Assembly (NCBI GenBank): GCA_025454675.1
Contig: JALONZ010000115.1
Span: forward strand, 1-6,471
From: Anaerolineae bacterium
Lineage (GTDB): Bacteria; Chloroflexota; Anaerolineae; Aggregatilineales; Phototrophicaceae
Length of the DNA: 6,471 nucleotides
Direction of reading: 5' to 3'
Part shown: positions 1-6,471 of the stretch, in pieces
Numbering within the stretch: the stretch's first letter is position 1
How the letters are laid out: every line of letters begins with the position of its first letter
Program-made: the position numbers and the translations under genes
Notes under the pieces: model-generated
Database searches by the model: none
What the model saw: the letters and a program-made list of their open reading frames with translations, nothing else
Told to the model about the DNA's origin: nothing

Positions 1-466
1 AAAAACCGGCGACATATTTTTCATCCATCAGCGACCACACCTCAATATACCCACCATCTATAACAGCTATCCAATATACAGATACGCCATATTTTTCATA
101 TAGGCGAAATTTTTTTACTTTATCTTTTGTGGCAGTAGATGGCGATAACACTTCAACTATCAATGTCGGCGCACCGATGAAATGCGTATCGGCATCGTGG
201 CAGGTGCTATTTTCTGCAATCCAAAATACATCTGGCTGAACAATATTCCACTCGTCCAAACGCACATCAGACGGGGATAAAATCACCTCGCCATTAGGGA
301 AAAGCGAAACCAACGCTTGATAAATCCGCCCGACTGCCCGTTGATGGGCATTTATAGGCGATGCCGCCACAATCACCTCACCATCTATCAATTCTTGGGG
401 TAAATTCGTCTCTGGCAGGGTTAAATAGTCATCCGCCGAAAGACGGGTCTTTATCGGTAGTGCCAT
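1..466 (-). CDS. Uma2 family protein (DUF820, putative PD-(D/E)XK endonuclease), 3' end cut by window edge
   Basis: Reading the minus strand from the ATG at 464-466 gives 155 codons with no stop before the left edge. The family is usually about 185-190 residues, so roughly 30 C-terminal residues are missing. Family landmarks appear in order: ELIDGEV at residues 25-31, SPINAHQ at 36-42, QPDVFWIA at 77-84, GAPTLIVEVLSPST at 98-111, then KFRLYEKYGV at 119-128 and YWI at 131-133. The expected nuclease-fold residues are Asp79, Glu105 and Lys119. The start is supported by AAGGG at 474-478, 7 nt upstream of the ATG, embedded in the end of the preceding gene; only 3 bp separate the two genes, so they are probably co-transcribed. 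Uma2 proteins have a restriction-endonuclease-like fold, but their biological substrate is largely unestablished. Family assignment is firm; enzymatic role is inferred from the fold. Confidence 0.9.
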   Translation of the reverse strand, partial: MALPIKTRLSADDYLTLPETNLPQELIDGEVIVAASPINAHQRAVGRIYQALVSLFPNGEVILSPSDVRLDEWNIVQPDVFWIAENSTCHDADTHFIGAPTLIVEVLSPSTATKDKVKKFRLYEKYGVSVYWIAVIDGGYIEVWSLMDEKYVAGF

Positions 467-469
467 TTT

Positions 470-928
470 TTAGCCCTTACTATACAAATCACGCATGGTC
501 AATTTGAATCCGGGGAGCATATCCTCACCGAATAATGTACCATCGAATGGGACAGTAAATACAATATCGGGTGAATACACCGCGATTGACCGCGATTTGA
601 CATGCGCCACCCAAACCTGACGCACCCCAACATTCAAATAAGCGCGGGTTTTCGTCTGCACCACATCGGCGGGATTGATGGACGAAATCACTTCAATGGC
701 AAAATCGGGATGATAGGGAATATCGCCTGCGGGTGGTTCACTCATCCGACTTTTAGCAATCACACCCACTGTTGGATAGGCGATAAAATAGGGTTCATGT
801 GATAAAACATACCCCGTCTTGGCATCGGTGACATGCCCCGCATTCGACAATTTCATGTGATTGAGGACATACATATATAATTTTTCTGCCACTTCTTCGG
901 CAGTTGCCACAAGCGGTTGTTGAATCAT
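470..928 (-). CDS. Short, divergent Uma2 family protein lacking the usual N-terminal segment
   Basis: A 152-residue protein starting at the ATG at 926-928, with GGAG at 938-941, 9 nt upstream. The frame is open further to a TTG at 971-973, but that would start inside the terminator's U-tract and has no visible ribosome binding site, so it is rejected. The C-terminal half matches Uma2: HPDFAIEVISS at residues 73-83 (Glu79), Lys93 followed by YLNVGVRQVWV at 97-107, and LPGFKLTMRDLY at 138-149. The N-terminal part is unusual. The ELIDGE-like segment seen in the neighbouring gene is absent, and the PDV motif reads PTV at residues 52-54, so one expected acidic residue is missing. It is the first gene after the recG terminator and is followed 3 bp later by an intact Uma2 gene. 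It may be a degenerate or non-catalytic relative; the substitution is seen, loss of activity is inferred. Confidence 0.8.
   Translation of the reverse strand: MIQQPLVATAEEVAEKLYMYVLNHMKLSNAGHVTDAKTGYVLSHEPYFIAYPTVGVIAKSRMSEPPAGDIPYHPDFAIEVISSINPADVVQTKTRAYLNVGVRQVWVAHVKSRSIAVYSPDIVFTVPFDGTLFGEDMLPGFKLTMRDLYSKG
474..478 (-). promoter_or_regulatory. Ribosome binding site of the downstream Uma2 gene
   Basis: On the minus strand AAGGG lies 7 nt before the ATG at 464-466. It sits inside the last codons of the preceding Uma2 gene, whose TAA (470-472) is followed by only 3 bp before the ATG. The layout suggests translational coupling of the pair. Confidence 0.6.
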
Positions 929-971
929 AAAAAATATCTCCAATTTGTGTGTGTTATTTTGATTGTATCTC

Positions 972-1006
972 AAAAATGGCGGATAATTTTGTTAATCATC
1001 CGCCAT
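972..1006 (-). terminator. Rho-independent terminator after recG
   Basis: The arms at 998-1006 and 976-984 are perfect 9-bp inverted repeats (ATGGCGGAT on the minus strand against ATCCGCCAT). In minus-strand RNA the stem continues through a G-U wobble and three A-U pairs, giving about 13 bp closed by the five-base loop AACAA. A run of U (972-976 including the last stem base) follows directly on the minus strand. It begins 5 bp after the recG stop codon (1012-1014), so it should end the fakA-degV-degV-recG transcript and separate it from the Uma2 genes. The plus-strand side lacks an equivalent U-tract, so it appears one-directional. Confidence 0.88.
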
Positions 1007-1011
1007 AGTGG

Positions 1012-3864
1012 TTAACTCACATCCATATTTTCGTTATACAGCATATCCACCCGTTGCTTGAGCAGTTGATGTTCGAGGCGGGTGAGATAGGGGTCTTCTT
1101 CGTAGATGGTACGGGCTTCGCGTTGTGCCAATTCCACCAATTCGGGTTTCATAAATTCCATTAATTGCAGGGTATTGCTCCCGCTTTGGCGTGTGCCGAT
1201 TAAATCCCCTGCCCCACGCAAGCGCCAATCAATTTCTGCCAGTTCAAACCCGTTGGTGGTGCTGACCATCGCATTCAGGCGTTCTGTTGCTTCTGGGGTA
1301 TCGGCATCGGGGATGAGCAAACAATAGGACGCATACCCACCACGACCAACCCGTCCACGGAATTGATGCAATTGTGCCAATCCAAACCGATTCGCGCCTT
1401 CGATGGCGATGATGCTGGCATTGGGAATATCTACGCCGACTTCTGCCACCGATGTCGTGACCATGATGTCATATTCATGACGGGCAAATGCGCCCATGAT
1501 GTCATCTTTTTCGGATGGTTTCATCCGACCATGCAACAAGCACACCCGATTGCGATGGAACACCTTTATCAATTCGTCGTATGCCTCTTGTGCCGAGCGT
1601 GCCTCAATTTTATCAGAGGCTTCGACCAGTGGATGCACAATAAAGGCTTGTCTGCCTTGTTCAATTTGGGCGCGGATGAAGGCAAAAATGCGCTCCCGCT
1701 CAATCGGTTGCACGATGAAGGTCTCCACTGGTGTGCGACCTGCGGGCATTTCATCCATCACCGACAAGTCGAGGTCGGCGTACATCGTTAATGACATGGT
1801 GCGCGGAATCGGCGTGGCGGTCATCACCAACAAATGCGGATTACCCCCTTTCGCCCGTAATGCCTTGCGTTGTTCCACACCAAAACGGTGTTGCTCGTCA
1901 ATAATCACCAGACCCAAATCGGCAAATTCCACACCCGATTGAATGACGGCGTGCGTGCCGATGACAATATCAATTGAGCCATCGCGCATCCCGTTATACA
2001 CCGCCTCGCGTTCTGTTGTCGTGAGTGAACTGGTGAGCAATGCCACCACAGGACGGCGATTTAGATTTTCCATTGCATCGAAAATACGGCTGATATTGCG
2101 ATAATGTTGTTCTGCCAAGATGCCTGTTGGTGACATCAATGCGCCTTGTTTGGCGTTCTCAAAGGCAATCGCTAATGCGCTAATGGCGACCGCCGTTTTA
2201 CCCGACCCCACATCCCCTTGCAACAACCGATTCATAGGGATTGCACTCGCCATATCACGGCGAATATCGGCAATGGCGCGATATTGGGCATTCGTGAGGG
2301 TGTATGGGAACGCATTGCCAATAAATTCGTCCAAATAACTATCAGAGACGGGCAATTGGGGCGCGGGCGCGGCTTGCCAATCGCGCCGATTCGCCATAAT
2401 AGACATTTGCAACAAAATCAGTTGGTCAAAAATATAGCGATTCCGCGCATGTTCTAAATGGTCTTGGGTCTCTGGGAAATGCAAATTTTTGACCGTCCAG
2501 CCCAAATCTGCCAGTTCTGTGCGTTCTAGGGTGGGTAGTGGCATATAATCGGGCAAGCGTTCCGCCCAATACAGCACGGCTTCGCGCATCAAATTGCGTA
2601 ATCTGCGCCCACCTAACCCCTCTGTGAGCCGATACACAGGCACAATGCCGGTTGTATGCCAATTTTCATCATCTAACTCTTCCCATTCGGCATTGTTCAT
2701 CTGCAAGCGTTGCCGATAGACCGACACCTTGCCACTGATGACCACTTGCATCTTTTTGCGAATCACCCGCGAGAGGAAATGTTGACCAAAGAAAGTACAA
2801 GAGATTGTGCCTGTGCCGTCATCCACCTCCATATAAAAATCTTTGCGACCCGATTTACTCTCACGCGGTTCACAATATTTCACCGTGCCAATCACGGTAG
2901 CGATGGTCTCTGGCAACACGCGGGCAATGGGTTGGAGCAAAGTATAATCATCATGACGGCGGGGCAAATTGAACACCAAATCGTTGATGGTATAAATCCC
3001 CAATGTATTGAGTTGTTCCACCAATTTGGGACCGACACCCTTCACAGTATCCACAGTCGCGTTCAATCCGCGCAAGGTATCCGCCGCCGTTTCGGGGGAA
3101 ATCGGTGGGCGGGGGATGCGTGGCGGACGGGCAAGGCGCGGTTTGATGGGCAAATCCGATATACCCTTATTCACAGTGGGCGGTTCATATTGCCATGTAT
3201 CGGATGAATCACCGATATACGACTCTTTGAATAATTTATCCAAGCGCAAATCATTGCTATTCGACTTAGACGCAGGTTTAGGACGTTCCACTTTTTTCAC
3301 TTTTGGGGCGGGACGGGGCGCTGGCGGGGGTGCAACCGATTTTGGCGGTTGACCATCATCCACCACCAAATTGAAATCGGTCTCACGCTTCTTTTTGGGT
3401 CGGGGCGCTGACGGCGGTGATTGAGATTCAATAGGTGGTGTAACTTCATCACTCGGTGGACGTGTATCGCGTTTTGGGCGTTTTTCACGTTCTGGACGGC
3501 GTTCCTCGCGCGGTTTTTCGGGTGCGGTATCGGTAACAGGGGGTTGCGATGTAACGGCTTGTGCATAATCACCCAAACGCGCCAAATATACATCAGGCGC
3601 GGGTTTGCGCCCCATAATCCTATCCATCAAATAGATAATGGCGTTATTGCGCTCCGATTTATTCTCAATTTCGCCGTAGCGTTTGAGGGTATCTACAATT
3701 TCATCCACCAAAATATGATGCTCTGGTTTGCGGGCTTGCCGATGGGCATCCGTTGACCATTGTTCGCCATACGCGGATAACCCGCCGATGACGGCATTAT
3801 TTTTATATCCCTTGTCCTGTTCCAATTTCAGGACTTTTATCAACATCTCAAGTGCTGATGGCAT
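1012..3864 (-). CDS. recG: ATP-dependent DNA helicase RecG with extended N-terminal region
   Basis: A 950-residue protein. RecG is a superfamily 2 double-stranded DNA translocase that remodels stalled replication forks and Holliday junctions. Residues 1-88 form a predicted helical N-terminal domain (VIGGL at 25-29). Residues 89-263 are a Pro/Arg/Lys/Glu-rich linker that looks disordered. A helix-hairpin-helix-like stretch (VKGVGPKL at 274-281) and the OB-fold wedge (about 320-398) follow. Helicase motifs: GDVGSGKT at 550-557 (Walker A), DEQH at 656-659 (Walker B), TATP at 682-685, HPLVEASDK at 744-752, and TSVAEVGVDIP at 804-814 with QFRGRVGR at 834-841. The C-terminal GTRQSG (890-895) is typical of RecG. 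E. coli RecG is about 693 residues, so the extra length is nearly all N-terminal. The ATG at 3864 is preferred over the one at 3915 because AAAGGA lies 7 nt before it and family N-termini usually start near there. It overlaps the upstream degV gene by 17 bp. Confidence 0.96.
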   Translation of the reverse strand: MPSALEMLIKVLKLEQDKGYKNNAVIGGLSAYGEQWSTDAHRQARKPEHHILVDEIVDTLKRYGEIENKSERNNAIIYLMDRIMGRKPAPDVYLARLGDYAQAVTSQPPVTDTAPEKPREERRPEREKRPKRDTRPPSDEVTPPIESQSPPSAPRPKKKRETDFNLVVDDGQPPKSVAPPPAPRPAPKVKKVERPKPASKSNSNDLRLDKLFKESYIGDSSDTWQYEPPTVNKGISDLPIKPRLARPPRIPRPPISPETAADTLRGLNATVDTVKGVGPKLVEQLNTLGIYTINDLVFNLPRRHDDYTLLQPIARVLPETIATVIGTVKYCEPRESKSGRKDFYMEVDDGTGTISCTFFGQHFLSRVIRKKMQVVISGKVSVYRQRLQMNNAEWEELDDENWHTTGIVPVYRLTEGLGGRRLRNLMREAVLYWAERLPDYMPLPTLERTELADLGWTVKNLHFPETQDHLEHARNRYIFDQLILLQMSIMANRRDWQAAPAPQLPVSDSYLDEFIGNAFPYTLTNAQYRAIADIRRDMASAIPMNRLLQGDVGSGKTAVAISALAIAFENAKQGALMSPTGILAEQHYRNISRIFDAMENLNRRPVVALLTSSLTTTEREAVYNGMRDGSIDIVIGTHAVIQSGVEFADLGLVIIDEQHRFGVEQRKALRAKGGNPHLLVMTATPIPRTMSLTMYADLDLSVMDEMPAGRTPVETFIVQPIERERIFAFIRAQIEQGRQAFIVHPLVEASDKIEARSAQEAYDELIKVFHRNRVCLLHGRMKPSEKDDIMGAFARHEYDIMVTTSVAEVGVDIPNASIIAIEGANRFGLAQLHQFRGRVGRGGYASYCLLIPDADTPEATERLNAMVSTTNGFELAEIDWRLRGAGDLIGTRQSGSNTLQLMEFMKPELVELAQREARTIYEEDPYLTRLEHQLLKQRVDMLYNENMDVS

Positions 3865-4708
3865 CTTTCCATCCTTTGCTAACGGCGGCAAACCCAACAG
3901 CACCCGGTCCGACATGCGTCCCTAACGCGGGACCCACCGTACCCACGATGGTATCAGGTGGCAAAATATCGGCTAAACGGTCTTGAAGGGCATGAAAACC
4001 TTCTTCGTTCAAAATATGTAAAATGGCAAACTTGTCGTATGGGGCGTTTTGATGTGCCAATTCTGCCAATTTATCCAGTGCGCGGTTAAATGTTCGCACC
4101 CGTGCAATCGGGTGAACATCACCATTATGCGACTGTACAACAGGCTTGATATTCAAAAAATTGCCAATACTGGCAAGCGCCCAACTCACACGCCCACTAC
4201 GATGTAAAAAATCGAGTGACCCCACCACACAATACACATGCTGATTGGCTTGTGCGCTCATAATGGCGCGTTTGGTCAATTCCACATCACCCGTTTGTTG
4301 GGCAATTTGCGCCCCAATCAGCACCTGCCACCCCATGCCGATGCTCAACTGTCCGCTATCTATCAATGTGACCCGTTCAGGGGGCAGATGCGCCATGCCC
4401 AAACGCATCGAATTATAAATCCCGCTCAAGCCTTTGGGCGTGGTGATGATGAATAAATGGTCAGCATCAGCATAAGCGCGGTCAATATAGGTGCGTGCCA
4501 ATTCAGGCGACATGGCAGATGTTTTGGGATAATCTTCCAGTGTCCGCAACTGCCGATAAAAATCATCGCGCTTCAGTTCAATGCCATCATCGGCAAAACT
4601 TTGACCACCAAAATTGACAAATATCGGCGCAACCGTGATGTCGTATTGACGAATAAGGTCATCTGGAATATCACACACACTATCCGTTAAAAATTTAATC
4701 TTCGTCAT
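3848..4708 (-). CDS. DegV family protein, canonical FakB-type fatty acid carrier
   Basis: A 286-residue protein of normal DegV length. DegV/FakB proteins bind one fatty acid and present it to the kinase FakA for phosphorylation at the carboxyl group. All usual landmarks are present: TDS at 8-10, KTSAMSP at 62-68 (the TSxPS-like motif), LSGIYNS at 94-100, LIDSGQLSIGMGW at 115-127, GSLDFLHRSGR at 163-173, LNIKPVV at 185-191, RVRT at 203-206 and GTHVGPGAVG at 263-272. Thr63, Ser95, Arg173 or Arg169, and His265 sit near positions that in S. aureus FakB1 contact the fatty acid carboxylate or phosphate; that mapping is from memory, by motif. The start ATG (4706-4708) has GAGG about 4 nt upstream and overlaps the end of the preceding degV gene by 14 bp. 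The 3' end overlaps recG by 17 bp. The lipid specificity cannot be read from the sequence. Confidence 0.93.
   Translation of the reverse strand: MTKIKFLTDSVCDIPDDLIRQYDITVAPIFVNFGGQSFADDGIELKRDDFYRQLRTLEDYPKTSAMSPELARTYIDRAYADADHLFIITTPKGLSGIYNSMRLGMAHLPPERVTLIDSGQLSIGMGWQVLIGAQIAQQTGDVELTKRAIMSAQANQHVYCVVGSLDFLHRSGRVSWALASIGNFLNIKPVVQSHNGDVHPIARVRTFNRALDKLAELAHQNAPYDKFAILHILNEEGFHALQDRLADILPPDTIVGTVGPALGTHVGPGAVGFAAVSKGWKDAIST
3872..3877 (-). promoter_or_regulatory. Ribosome binding site that decides the recG start
   Basis: AAAGGA on the minus strand ends 7 nt before the ATG at 3862-3864. The longer alternative start at 3913-3915 has only an AGGGA placed about 3 nt before it, too close, and would deepen the overlap with the upstream degV gene to 68 bp. 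A third in-frame ATG at 3844-3846 has no comparable site. Confidence 0.6.
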
Positions 4709-5570
4709 ATTCCCTCGTCTGGGAGACTATTTCTTGCTCCAAAATAACAATGCCTGTGGCATCTACACCTATTTTACTCGCCAATGTTGCCCCATACAAC
4801 GCATATGGGAATTTATGCTTCGGGAACTCCGCCGCCAAGCGGTCTTGCAATTGGCGGGTTTGTTCGGTGATGGCGACTTTGTATTGTGCTATAAGTATAT
4901 CTTCAATATCCGTAAATTCTATGGCGAATTCAACCAAACGTTCTAATGCTTGTGAACGAGTACGAACTTTTTCGACTGCCGATAAGCGCCCGTGTTCGAT
5001 GGCAAAAAACGGTTTGACATTCAATATCATCCCCAACAAAGCATGAGACGCGCCCATAATTTGGTCATGCACTTTGGGCTGAAACGATTCGGCATAATAC
5101 AGCGTAAAAATACGCTCCGATGCCCCGCGCACAAGACGCACAACTTCCTGAACCGGTTTGCCATCGGCAATGGCGCGGAGTGCCACTTTGACCAGCATCC
5201 CCTGCCCCGCGCAAATGGTTTGCGAGTCTACAACGTGAATATTTTCATTGCCCAATTGTAACTTGGCAAGTCTGGCATTTGCCCAGCTATTCATCATCTC
5301 CCGCGAGCTGGTGATGACCACAATCGGCTTGCCCGTCATCGAAAGTCGTCCGAGTAGGTCTAAATAATCGTCTACCGTTGGCGCATGAACAATGGGGGTC
5401 GCGCCAAATTTCGCCATACGCCGTACCACATCTTCCGCCGTGATGTCTATACCCTCACGGTACAGTTTACCGTCCATCTCAATCCGATTGGGCAAAACAA
5501 GCAGGCGGTTTTGCTCAACAAAATACGATTGGGCGAATTGTGCGCCACTATCAGTCACCAGATAAATCAT
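4695..5570 (-). CDS. Divergent DegV family protein (FakB-like paralogue)
   Basis: A 291-residue protein with the overall DegV plan: TDS at 6-8, a segment IVVITSS at 83-89, HVVDSQTICAGQG at 112-124, ILNVKPFFAIEHGRL at 182-196, KVRTRSQALERL at 201-212, and a C-terminal GATLASKIGVDATG at 260-273. Several signature motifs differ from its neighbour. The TSxPS-like motif is replaced by VHAPT (61-65), the GSLxxLxxSGR block by YYAESFQPKVHDQ (158-170), and the G-H-GPGA-G C-terminal motif has no His. Ser95 is in a position comparable to the lipid-contacting Ser. It may bind a different lipid or partner, or serve a non-kinase role; this is inference. It starts 2 bp after the fakA stop with only a weak GAG 5 nt upstream, so translation is probably coupled to fakA, and it overlaps the next degV gene by 14 bp. 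Confidence 0.87.
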   Translation of the reverse strand: MIYLVTDSGAQFAQSYFVEQNRLLVLPNRIEMDGKLYREGIDITAEDVVRRMAKFGATPIVHAPTVDDYLDLLGRLSMTGKPIVVITSSREMMNSWANARLAKLQLGNENIHVVDSQTICAGQGMLVKVALRAIADGKPVQEVVRLVRGASERIFTLYYAESFQPKVHDQIMGASHALLGMILNVKPFFAIEHGRLSAVEKVRTRSQALERLVEFAIEFTDIEDILIAQYKVAITEQTRQLQDRLAAEFPKHKFPYALYGATLASKIGVDATGIVILEQEIVSQTREYDED

Positions 5571-5572
5571 CT

Positions 5573-6471
5573 TTACTCAATGCTCAAAATAATCGGATAC
5601 AAAACTTGTCCACCATAAACCAATTCAATTTGCAATTTTAGGTATTGGTCTTTGATTTGTGCCATCACTTCACTTGCACGTTCAACCGATAACCCAACAC
5701 CATAATATAGTGTCAATAATTCGCGTTTGGGGGCATCGGCATAATTTAACAAAGCACTCACCGCCCCTTCTAGGTTGTTTTCTGCCACCACCAATTGGTC
5801 ATCTATCAGCCCAATCCATTGCCCTTCGTTCACCGTGATATTAGGCAATCGGCTGGCATGAATGGCGGTGGTGATTTCACCTGTTATCACCCCTGCAAAC
5901 GCATCACGCATCGCATCGGCAATGGTGTCAAGGTCATCATCACGGGTGTCCATATACCCTAGCATAGCAGAAATTCCTTGTGGCATACTCTGGGTATTGA
6001 TGACTATCACTTGTTTTTGCAGGGCAATTGCTTCTTGACCTGCTTGTTGGGCGGCAAGAAACACATTTTTGTTATTCGGCAAAATGATAATAGCACGATT
6101 TTCGATACTTTGAATCACTTTCAGAAAATCATCGGTGCTGGGGTTCATGGTTTGCCCGCCTTCAATCACGCATACCGCGCCCGCATCATAAAACGCATCA
6201 CGCCATCCGCGCCCACTGGCAACAGCAATCACCGCCACGCCATCTGTCGGGACAATCCGCAACGGTTGAACGCCATATAACCGTTCATATTGTAATTGCA
6301 TATTTTCTACAACAATATCATCCAACGCATCGCATTGATTAATGGCATAACTGAGGGGTTCACCCGGATTATGCACATGAATATGCACTTTGATGAGGCT
6401 CGAATCCCCTGCCACCACCACCGACCATCCCATGTTGGTCATCGCCTCGCGGATAGCACGCAAATCCATCG
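5573..6471 (-). CDS. fakA: Fatty acid kinase FakA / YloV-type DAK2 domain protein, N-terminal part outside window
   Basis: The frame is open to the right edge. The ATG at 6467-6469 is very likely internal, since FakA/YloV proteins are about 550 residues and only about 299 codons are seen. The missing part is the ATP-binding DhaL-like kinase domain. Numbering from that ATG, VHIHVHNPGEP (28-38) matches the middle-domain VHVHT motif; two of its His residues are zinc ligands in S. aureus FakA as I recall. IVVENMQLQ (52-60) follows, then the C-terminal DegV-like domain with AVIAVASGRG (79-88), EGGQTMNPSTDD (103-114), LPNNKN (130-135) and a family-typical ending YGGQVLYP (285-292). FakA phosphorylates fatty acids bound to FakB; the product feeds PlsX/PlsY phospholipid synthesis. 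Two FakB-type genes follow immediately, supporting this role. The family is certain, the substrate is inferred from homologues. Confidence 0.93.
   Translation of the reverse strand, partial: MDLRAIREAMTNMGWSVVVAGDSSLIKVHIHVHNPGEPLSYAINQCDALDDIVVENMQLQYERLYGVQPLRIVPTDGVAVIAVASGRGWRDAFYDAGAVCVIEGGQTMNPSTDDFLKVIQSIENRAIIILPNNKNVFLAAQQAGQEAIALQKQVIVINTQSMPQGISAMLGYMDTRDDDLDTIADAMRDAFAGVITGEITTAIHASRLPNITVNEGQWIGLIDDQLVVAENNLEGAVSALLNYADAPKRELLTLYYGVGLSVERASEVMAQIKDQYLKLQIELVYGGQVLYPIILSIE

Noticed and set aside
929..973. TTG start at 971-973 for the short Uma2 gene
   Set aside because: The extra 15 residues would begin in the terminator's U-tract and lack a ribosome binding site, whereas the ATG at 926-928 has GGAG 9 nt upstream.
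1363..1942. Overlapping plus-strand open frames of 142 and 148 codons
   Set aside because: Both lie opposite the conserved RecG helicase motifs, overlap each other, and resemble no known protein family.
2119..2127. PTG in RecG motif Ia where E. coli has PTE
   Set aside because: This position varies among RecG proteins (I recall PTS in Thermotoga), and all catalytic motifs are intact, so it does not suggest loss of function.
2710..3207. Plus-strand open frame of 165 codons opposite recG
   Set aside because: It is antisense to conserved RecG wedge and linker sequence, has no recognisable domain, and its composition (many His, Ile and Arg) is that of a shadow frame.
3297..3593. Proline- and arginine-rich stretch in recG considered as a possible insertion or frame-shifted segment
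   Set aside because: The frame is continuous from the N-terminal domain through to the helicase motifs and base composition does not change abruptly, so a natural linker is the simplest reading.
6467..6469. ATG considered as the fakA start
   Set aside because: The reading frame is open beyond it to the edge, it has too little upstream sequence to judge, and the encoded protein would lack the entire kinase domain; homologues place this point near residue 250.

Overview
The window looks like ordinary bacterial chromosome, with every gene I can support on the minus strand. The best guess for the host is a member of the Chloroflexota (Anaerolineae-like). This rests on the gene order fakA-degV-degV-recG, the extended N-terminal helical domain on RecG, roughly balanced base composition, and the presence of Uma2-type genes, which are expanded in that phylum. 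It is an inference from protein character, not from a marker gene.

Reading in the direction of transcription (right to left), the window opens inside fakA (5573-6471), which runs off the right edge; only its middle and C-terminal domains are present. Two DegV/FakB-type fatty-acid-binding protein genes follow: a divergent one (4695-5570) and a canonical one (3848-4708). Then comes recG (1012-3864), a complete replication-fork helicase with a long extra N-terminal region. Junctions are very tight: a 2-bp gap, a 14-bp overlap and a 17-bp overlap. A strong Rho-independent terminator (972-1006) lies 5 bp past the recG stop, so these four genes end as one transcription unit.

Beyond the terminator, two Uma2-family (DUF820, PD-(D/E)XK nuclease fold) genes lie in tandem. 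The first (470-928) is short and lacks the family's N-terminal segment and one expected Asp. The second (1-466) has all expected motifs but is cut by the left edge about 30 residues before its likely end.

Functionally, FakA phosphorylates fatty acids presented by FakB/DegV carriers, feeding acyl-phosphate into phospholipid synthesis; having the kinase with two carriers makes sense as a cassette. RecG is unrelated in function but a fakA (yloV)-recG neighbourhood also exists in Bacillus. No RNA gene, mobile element, CRISPR array, long repeat or clearly new system was found. The points most worth a second look are the divergent DegV paralogue, the long disordered linker in RecG, and the degenerate/intact Uma2 pair.
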